Below are positions 57,925-64,000 of a stretch of DNA of 64,000 nt, one piece after another. A model generated the notes under the pieces. That model saw nothing but the letters and a program-made list of their open reading frames with translations. It was not told where the DNA came from and searched no databases. Source of the stretch: Aspidapion aeneum (lineage: Eukaryota; Arthropoda; Insecta; Coleoptera; Brentidae); the NCBI GenBank assembly GCA_963576565.1, contig OY755039.1, positions 136,162,869-136,226,868 of the forward strand. Direction: 5' to 3'. The position numbers and the translations under genes were made by a program. Every line of letters starts with the position of its first letter. Within the stretch, counting starts at the first letter, position 1.

Positions 57925-60278
57925 ATAATACGGAACAAAAATATTCTGTCATTGAAAGAGAACTTTTAGCCATTGTATGGTCAGTCAAACACTTCAGACC
58001 ATATTTATACGGAAGAAAATTTAAATTAATCACGGACCATCGTCCTTTAACTTGGTTATTCTCAATTAAATATCCTGGAAGTCGTTTAGCCAGATGGAGA
58101 TTAAAACTGGAAGAATATGATTATGAAATAATCTATAAACCAGGAAAAATTAACAAAAATGCAGATGCCCTTTCTAGAATAAGAATTGAAGAAAACATAA
58201 ACAAAATATATCACTCAGTAATGTTTCAAAAGCAAATTAATGAAGAAAATATTAAAATTTTATATGGAAACTTATTTGATGCACCTCAAAATTTTTCATT
58301 AGCACATTGTGTATCAAAAGATTTAAAAATGAAAAAGGGAATTGCAAAAGAATTCAAAGAAAGATTTGATAATGTAGATTATTTAAAAGAACAAAATAAA
58401 CAAATTGGTGAAATAGCAACTTTACAACTATCCAATAGAACTATTTACTATTTAGTTACAAAAGAATTATACTATCAAAAGCCAACATATGATACAATTT
58501 ATCAAATTTTGCAAAACCTAAAAAATATTCTTCTGCAAAATAACGAGAAATATTTAGCTATACCCAAAATAGCATGTGGTTTAGACTCACTCGATTGGAA
58601 CATTATATTGGCAATGATTAAATCAACGTTTCAATCAACTGATATACAAATAAATATTTATATTTTACCAGATAAAAGATCTGCTTTAATTAATGCCCTT
58701 ACAGAAGATGAAAATTCCAATGAATCAGAAAATATAGTTGAAGATGAACTAGCTTTAATGTCTCCTCAAACTTTGGAAAATGAATTTAAGCGATTTCACA
58801 ATTTATATCAAACAACATCATTAATTGATTATTCAAAGATTAGATATACAAATGATCAACTATTGGATAAAAAACACAAAAATATTATAACCATTTTTCA
58901 ACAAGATAACTTAAAAGAAAAACATCATACTATAATAAGTGACATATTAGATGAAGAACTTAACTTTGATTTAAATAAAATTAATATTTGTTCTTCAAAA
59001 ACAGTTAATAAACGAAAGTATTTTATAATTCCAGTACCGTATGTTGAGGAAGAAGCCAATTTAACTCTGTTCAAAATTTTATGTAGATGTCAAAATGACA
59101 TTGATATCTCCAAAACATTCTATGTTGAAAATAATGTAGATTTACCAATTTTAGAAATGCTCTGTTTTGTCTTTGCTGAAAAAGATTTAAATTTAGTAAT
59201 TTGTCAAGATATAGTTACTGAGCCAGTAGAAGATCAAAGACAAATAATAATTGATCAATATCATTCCGGAAAAAAGAATTTTCATAGGGGAATTAATGAA
59301 ACAATTAGGAGAATTAAAGAAAAATATAATTGGAAAAATTTAACCAAAGATGTTGAAAAATTTATAAACCAATGTGAAATATGTCAAAGAAATAAAATTT
59401 TAAGAAAAAATTTGGACAATCCACTTGTGATTACTGAAACTCCAAAAACACCATTTGAAAGAATTAATCTAGATATTTTAGAAATTCCAGAAAGAAATTT
59501 GGTTTTAACAATAAGAGACGAATTGACAAAATTCATTCAAGCTTATCCATTAAATGATAAAACTGCAAAATCAATTGTTAATACACTATTATTATTTTTT
59601 CAACATTATGGAACTCCTTTAAGAATCCATACGGATTTAGGTAGAGAATTTAATAATCAGCTTTTAAAAGACTTGTGTAAGATGTACGATATCAAACTAA
59701 CTTTTTCAAGTACAGGACATCCACAATCAAATGGAAGTTTAGAAAGATTTCATGCAACATTATTAGAAATGATCAGAGTTTGTAAAACAGAAAGTCCTGA
59801 AGAACATCCACTACAATTGTTACCATTTACTGTCATTTGTTATAACAATTCAACATGTAAAACTCATGGATTTACACCGTACGAGTTAGTTTTTGGACAT
59901 ACAGCAGCAAGACCTCCAGAAACTCTTTACAATGAAGAAGAACTTATTTGCAAATATATCAGAGATTTAAATGCAAGGATCAAACATTATTATCGTATAG
60001 CTAGATCAAGAACAAAACTGTCAAAACAAAAAGCTAAAGAAAGATTCGATAAACACGTAACTCCAAATTATGAATTTAAAGTAGGCGATAGAGTTTTCGT
60101 GAAAGAAACTCAAATTACTGGAAAATTATCACCTAAATTTAATGGACCTTTTGAAATTAGAGCAAATTCAAATAATTCTGCAACTGTTTATAATCCAATA
60201 ACTAAACAAATTTCAAAATATAATTTTGATCTTTTAAAACCTTGTCATAAACCCGATTCAGACTCTGATTCTGACTGA
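57894..60278 (+). pseudogene. pol: Pol, second part: RNase H, macrodomain-like module, integrase
   Basis: This frame continues RNase H (IAYASRTLNNTEQKYSVIER, then TDHRPLTWLF and NADALSR). Next comes a macrodomain-like module (residues about 120-259), then an acidic linker. The integrase follows with its zinc domain (H..H at HSGKKNFHRG, CEICQ near 59,370), the D-D-E core (INLDILEI, HTDLGREFNNQ, SNGSLERFHATLLEMIR) and a GPF/Y-type module (LSPKFNGPFEIR). It ends in a DSDSDSD tail at 60,278. The frame itself is clean for 794 residues. The only fault is the shift joining it to the first part. The stop lies 20 bases before the env splice acceptor. Confidence 0.92.
58251..58671 (+). other. Macrodomain-like module within Pol (OARD1/TARG1 class)
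   Basis: About 140 residues between RNase H and integrase read KILYGNLFDAPQNFSLAHC, KDLKMKKGIAKEF, IYYLVTKELYYQKPTYD, IPKIACGLDSLDW and TDIQINIYIL. This order of an N-terminal GNLFD strand, the AHCVSKDL.M.KGIA ligand loop, a TK lysine (58,461-58,463), and ACGLD..DW with its aspartate (58,584-58,586) is that of the OARD1/TARG1 class of macrodomains, which bind ADP-ribose and remove it from acidic side chains. Both candidate catalytic positions (Lys, Asp) are present. It is in frame with both neighbours. Enzyme activity and biological role are inference. Confidence 0.85.
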
Positions 60279-60282
60279 AACT

Positions 60283-60298
60283 TTTCCTTGTTTCAGAT
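60283..60298 (+). promoter_or_regulatory. Candidate env splice acceptor
   Basis: A pyrimidine-rich run ending in TTTCAG (60,298) lies just after the pol stop. In gypsy-type errantiviruses env is made from a spliced RNA with its acceptor at the end of pol. Confidence 0.65.
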
Positions 60299-60903
60299 TA
60301 CTCGTTTTCCTTATCGGATGGGGAAAAGGACAATACAAGATCGATGAAATAAATAATACCGTAGGTGTTTATTTTCATAAAGAACTTAGTATAAAGGTAT
60401 CAAATGATAAATGGACCTTATTAGTTTATAAAGATATTAAAGCTTTGCAAGATGCTTTTATTAGTAATAATGTTATTTTAGATAGCTTACGCTTAATGCT
60501 TCATCAATCAACTGGAAATATTAAAATGATCCACTTAGATATAAGACCACACGTGTCACTTTTATTTCAAATTTCCAATGATATAACCAATAAATTTAAT
60601 GAAATCTATTCAGACATGCCTTACACACCAAGACGTAAAAGAGGTTTAATAAACGCTCTCGGTACTGTTTGGAAGTATATAACGGGAAATTTAGATGCAG
60701 CTGACGGTCAATATTATGAAAATTGTATCAATAAAATTGAAAAAGATGATAAAGAATTGGAAAACTTAATGAAAAATCAAATAAGTGTTACTACGTCAGT
60801 AATAAAACAATTTAATGCAACTTTGCGCAAACTTCAAATTGATGAAGAAACTTTCAACTCCAATATAATTGAAATTTCAAAATCAATACATCAGATTCAT
60901 TAA
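60299..60903 (+). pseudogene. env: Env, N-terminal part with furin-type site
   Basis: The frame is open from 60,238 and has no ATG near its front, as expected if the start codon comes from a spliced leader. A short hydrophobic stretch follows the acceptor. At about 60,631-60,642 is the basic cleavage site RRKR, directly followed by GLINALGTVWKYITGN, a fusion-peptide-like segment as in errantivirus and baculovirus F-type envelope proteins. The frame ends at 60,903. Coding resumes in a different frame overlapping from 60,869, so one frameshift breaks env. Confidence 0.85.
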
Positions 60904-62155
60904 ATTTTATTTTATTAATCTTTGTGAACAATTATTGGAATCATACACTTATATTCAATCTCAAATAACGGATGTATTAGATTCAATTTCTTTTGCCAGA
61001 TTAAAAATTATTCATACAAGTATTATCCTTCCTAATGATTTAACTAATGCTTTAAAACAAATTGCCCAAAATTTACATACAAATAATTTACCGGTAGCAC
61101 CCATGGACGATAGAATTGCAACATACTTAGATATTATTGATTTGAATGCTTATATTACAAATGAAAGACTTGTTTTTGTCTTGGACATACCATTGGTTCG
61201 ACCAGAATGGTATTCCGTTTTCCGATTGTACCCAATACCAATTTATGATAATCGAACTATGTTACATCATATTTTGCCTGTTAGTAAGAAATATATTGCT
61301 AAAGATAACGATGATGATTTCTATTTGTCTTTATCAGAAATTGACACTTGTAGGGATTTGGGCTATAAAATGAAAATTTGTAAAAATTTATATCCTCTTC
61401 CGATTGATAGCAATTCAATTTGTGAAGCTCAGTTATTAAGAACTCAAAAATTGTTAACTTTTCCAAAAACCTGTGAGTTAGTTTTGATTTTAGCAGAAGA
61501 TTATAATATTCAAATTTTACAAAATAATGTTTGGCTAATAAGTGTAACAAATCAACTTCCAATTACAATAAAATGTAACACTGATACTATTTCGAAAATT
61601 GTAACAAAAAATGTAATTTTGTCTTTAAAACCATATTGTTCAGCTTTTGTAGGATCAACTAAAATCCAAGCCAATCAATTACAAACACTTGATTTAAGTT
61701 ATAATTATTCAAATTTTATTCAAATTCCTTTCAATTGTTGTGAAAAATATCCAGAAAAACTTAGAAATCTTCCTAGATTAAAACCTTTAAAAATAACAAA
61801 ACTAAATTTGGAAGATTTGGAAATTGCTAAACATAAATTAGATCAATATGCAAATGAATTGGATGATTTAATCAATGAACCTGAAATTGAAAAATATCAT
61901 TCATGGCTTACATATCTTGTATTGGCTTTGATTATGGTTTTAGTTTTAATTTACTTTTATTGTAAATGTAAAAATCGAAGAGCTAAAAATGTACGTATAG
62001 GCATCGAAAATAATACTGATAACAATGATTTTCCACCATCACCAAATATATCAAGTTTATCAAGTTTAGGCAAAAGATTTTCAATAGCTAGGCGTAGGCC
62101 ATCAATAAGGCTTACAGAGCCAATCGAAGAAGATATTGAATTAAATACTAATTAA
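60869..62155 (+). pseudogene. env: Env, C-terminal ectodomain, membrane anchor and tail
   Basis: About 428 residues continue the envelope protein after the frameshift near 60,880-60,900. The ectodomain has several cysteines (DTCRDLGYKMKICKN, FNCCEKYPEK). The membrane anchor WLTYLVLALIMVLVLIYFY is followed by a basic CKCKNRR stop-transfer and a cytoplasmic tail of about 60 residues. The order (F-type ectodomain, single C-terminal anchor) is that of errantivirus Env. No other break is seen. The frame stops at 62,155, about 90 bp before the polypurine tract. Confidence 0.85.
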
Positions 62156-62242
62156 AGAAAATTAATTGTATTTTGTAATTTTAGGAATTTTAAATTTTGT
62201 TAGTAAAAGTTACTGCATTGTATAGCACTAACTTTTTAAATT

Positions 62243-62252
62243 GCGAGGGAGT
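62243..62252 (+). promoter_or_regulatory. Polypurine tract
   Basis: GCGAGGGAGT directly precedes the 3' LTR, in the place where plus-strand priming occurs. Confidence 0.7.
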
Positions 62253-62591
62253 TGTTATATTAAAAATATGCGTAGGTGTATTTACTTAATGCGTAGTTTC
62301 TAGAATAAGTTAAGACGTAATACCATAATTGCACAATATTGCTATTGTTTTCAAGATCATATAAAAGTCATTTGATAAACATGTTTACTTCCATATTCTT
62401 CGGGAACCCACGCGAAGCTGTGTCAGCACTCTTGTAACTATAAGTAGGCTAGCAGGTAAACAACGTCTTTTAGGTTTGACTTAGCATCTAAACGGTTCAC
62501 ATCTAACTTTAAAGTTGTCTTATTTGTAAAAGTGACTAAATAAAATAAAGTTATTTTTTAAAAAAGAGTTTTATTAAGCTCGCATCTAAAA
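62253..62591 (+). repeat. 3' LTR
   Basis: 339 bp, one base shorter than the 5' LTR and otherwise identical. It abuts a (TA)n tract. Confidence 0.93.
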
Positions 62592-62592
62592 T

Positions 62593-62954
62593 ATATATAT
62601 ATATATATATATATTTATCGGTTTCACAACGTTCTACGTCTTCCGATACCCAATCTCCACTCGTTTCTGTTTGCCCATAATTCATCATCTAGGCCTCATA
62701 TTCTTATTTCACTGTCTATTCCTTCTCTCCTGCTTCTCCTTGGCCGTCCTCGTTTTCTTCGGCAAGTTGGTTTCCATTGTAGTATTTGTATAGGTAGTCT
62801 TTCATCATTTATTCTTTGTACATGTCCGTACCTCACTAGTTGTTTTGTTCTTATATCATCCACTAAAGTACGTTCACCCACTGTCATAATTTCTCTTATT
62901 CTTTGATTTGTAACTCTTTCTCGTTTTGATTTCCCTGCTGCTCTTCTTCAATAT
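62593..62954 (-). pseudogene. 5'-truncated RTE LINE, copy 3
   Basis: A (TA)n tail (62,593-62,614) is followed by the inverse of the RTE 3' UTR and C-terminal coding, including RRKRGRPRRS (62,740-62,770) and MTVGERTLVDDIR. It stops within the RRAAGKSKRER block at about 62,954. The errantivirus is inserted at its TA tail. Confidence 0.85.
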
Positions 62955-64000
62955 GGGGTGGGAGTTCCTAGCTTCCTCTTACGTTGGATATGGTCTTATT
63001 TATCTGAAAGAAAGCAGGCTGTAGCTGTCAATGGTTTCAGATCAGATCCTTTTATTGTTCCCTCAGGAGTACCTCAGGGTAGTCACCTTGGACCACTTTT
63101 TTTCATCATATATATCAATGATATCAAAGACTGTTTTAAGCATTGCAAATTTTTGGTGTACGCCGATGATGTAAAGGGATACAGAAAAATTCTTAGTGAA
63201 GAGGACTGTTTGAGGGTTCAAGAGGATTTGGATCGGTTAGAGGTTTATTGTCAGAGAAAAGATCTGTCTCTTAATTTGGGGAAATGCGTTACAATATCTT
63301 ATACCAGAAACAAAAATCCGATAAAGCATGTGTATTTTATAAGGAATCATAACTTGAAGTCCGTCTCTGAGGTGCGAGACTTGGGGGTGATTTTAGATTC
63401 CAAACTGCAATTTAACTCGCACATTGATAATGTTTTAAACAAATCCAATCGAATGCTCGGATTTATTAAACGCGTATGTAATGATTTTCGTGATGTTAGA
63501 CCTATTCTCAATGTTTATTACGCATATGTCTATAGTCAGCTCTCTTTTGCATCGGTCGTGTGGGACCCATGTTATGACGTTTATGCAAAAAGATTAGAAT
63601 CTGTCCAACCCAAATTTCTAAGATATATTGGCTACAAAACTAGAACACCTATAATTGATAGAGACTATAGGTTCATTATGCAACAATACAAAATCATTTC
63701 ACTCAAGGACCGTAGAACAATGTCCAATCTTTTGATGATTTTTAAACTAATGAAGGGTCTGGCATCGTGTCCAGAGGTTTACCAGAAAATACAGTTTAGA
63801 CCACAAAACAATATGAATATAAGAAACCGTGAGCTGTTTGAAATACCTTTTCGTAGAACTAACTCTGGTCAAAATGCTCCCCTTTGTAGAATGTTGAAAT
63901 GTTATAATCAATATTGTAATACAATTGAATACTTGGATATGTCACTCCCTAATTTTAAAGCTAGGATCAAAACAATATTTTTAAGTAATAACATAATGTG
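62955..64000 (+). CDS. LINE reverse transcriptase, runs off the window
   Basis: One continuous frame from the junction at about 62,956 to the window end. It contains VPSFLLRWIWSYLSERKQ, SGVPQGSHLGPLFFIIYIND and the catalytic block FLVYADDVKGY (63,155-63,187). The SLNLGKC and RDLGVILDSKLQFNSHIDN thumb segments and the C-terminal connection (FASVVWDPCYDVYAKRLESV) follow. The front is truncated by the junction with the RTE copy, so it begins within RT palm/finger block 4. No stop is seen, so the copy may be young or its end may lie outside. It is a Jockey/CR1-like group RT. Confidence 0.88.

Larger units (their letters stand above)
53826..62591 (+). mobile_element. Errantivirus-like Ty3/gypsy endogenous retrovirus
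   Basis: The order is LTR, primer site, leader with splice donor, gag, pol, env, polypurine tract, LTR, in 8.77 kb. Both flanks are TA-rich (tatata), as is usual for the 297/17.6/ZAM group; the right flank is the (TA)n tail of an RTE copy. The LTRs differ by one indel, so insertion is recent. Gag to Pol is a -1 shift. Pol and env each have a further frameshift. A macrodomain-like module lies inside Pol. Confidence 0.93.

Overview
This window is AT-rich eukaryotic DNA made almost entirely of transposable elements. An arthropod, most likely an insect with a large repeat-filled genome (possibly a beetle), fits best. The reasons are an env-bearing Ty3/gypsy element (errantivirus), Jockey-, RTE- and I/LOA-like LINEs, Penelope-like elements, ZMYM1-like hAT transposases, pogo-like and Harbinger-like MITEs, and no bacterial gene organisation. 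I see no host gene I can support. The species call is inference.

Layout: 1-4.2 kb holds tandem repeats and MITEs. 4.93-6.58 kb is a nearly perfect 0.8-kb-arm palindrome of two Penelope-like 3' ends, flanked by a 13-bp target duplication. 7.9-9.3 kb is a hAT-like block with a LINE fragment inside. 9.8-13.6 kb has MITEs and a solo LTR. 17.8-20.1 kb is a Penelope-like reverse transcriptase with a hammerhead-like motif upstream. 20.5-22.6 kb is a TIR element carrying a C2H2 zinc-finger reading frame, itself split by two further transposons. 25.1-28.4 kb is an almost full-length RTE LINE. 28.6-29.6 and 43.9-45.0 kb are two hAT deletion derivatives keeping opposite ends of the transposase. 30.0-34.8 kb is a repeat cluster hit by a Jockey LINE and containing a (CAGA)n tract of about 0.8 kb. 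36.6-42.8 kb holds two broken LINEs, a solo LTR inside one of them, and an RTE inside a hAT MITE. 43.1-43.9 kb is an inverted satellite block. 48.0-50.5 kb is a long-TIR element with a 9-bp target duplication.

The main feature is at 53,826-62,591: an errantivirus-like endogenous retrovirus with LTRs that differ by one indel, a tRNA-Ser-like primer site, gag, a -1 frameshifted pol, a spliced env with a furin-type site, and a polypurine tract. Its Pol carries a domain that closely resembles the OARD1/TARG1 class of macrodomain (ADP-ribose hydrolase), placed between RNase H and integrase. I know of no such arrangement in a characterised gypsy element. Pol and env each have one frameshift, although the LTRs are nearly identical. 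The right end has a 5'-truncated RTE copy and a LINE reading frame that runs out of the window.

Many elements were delimited by reading target-site duplications directly, which gives a partial order of nested insertions.
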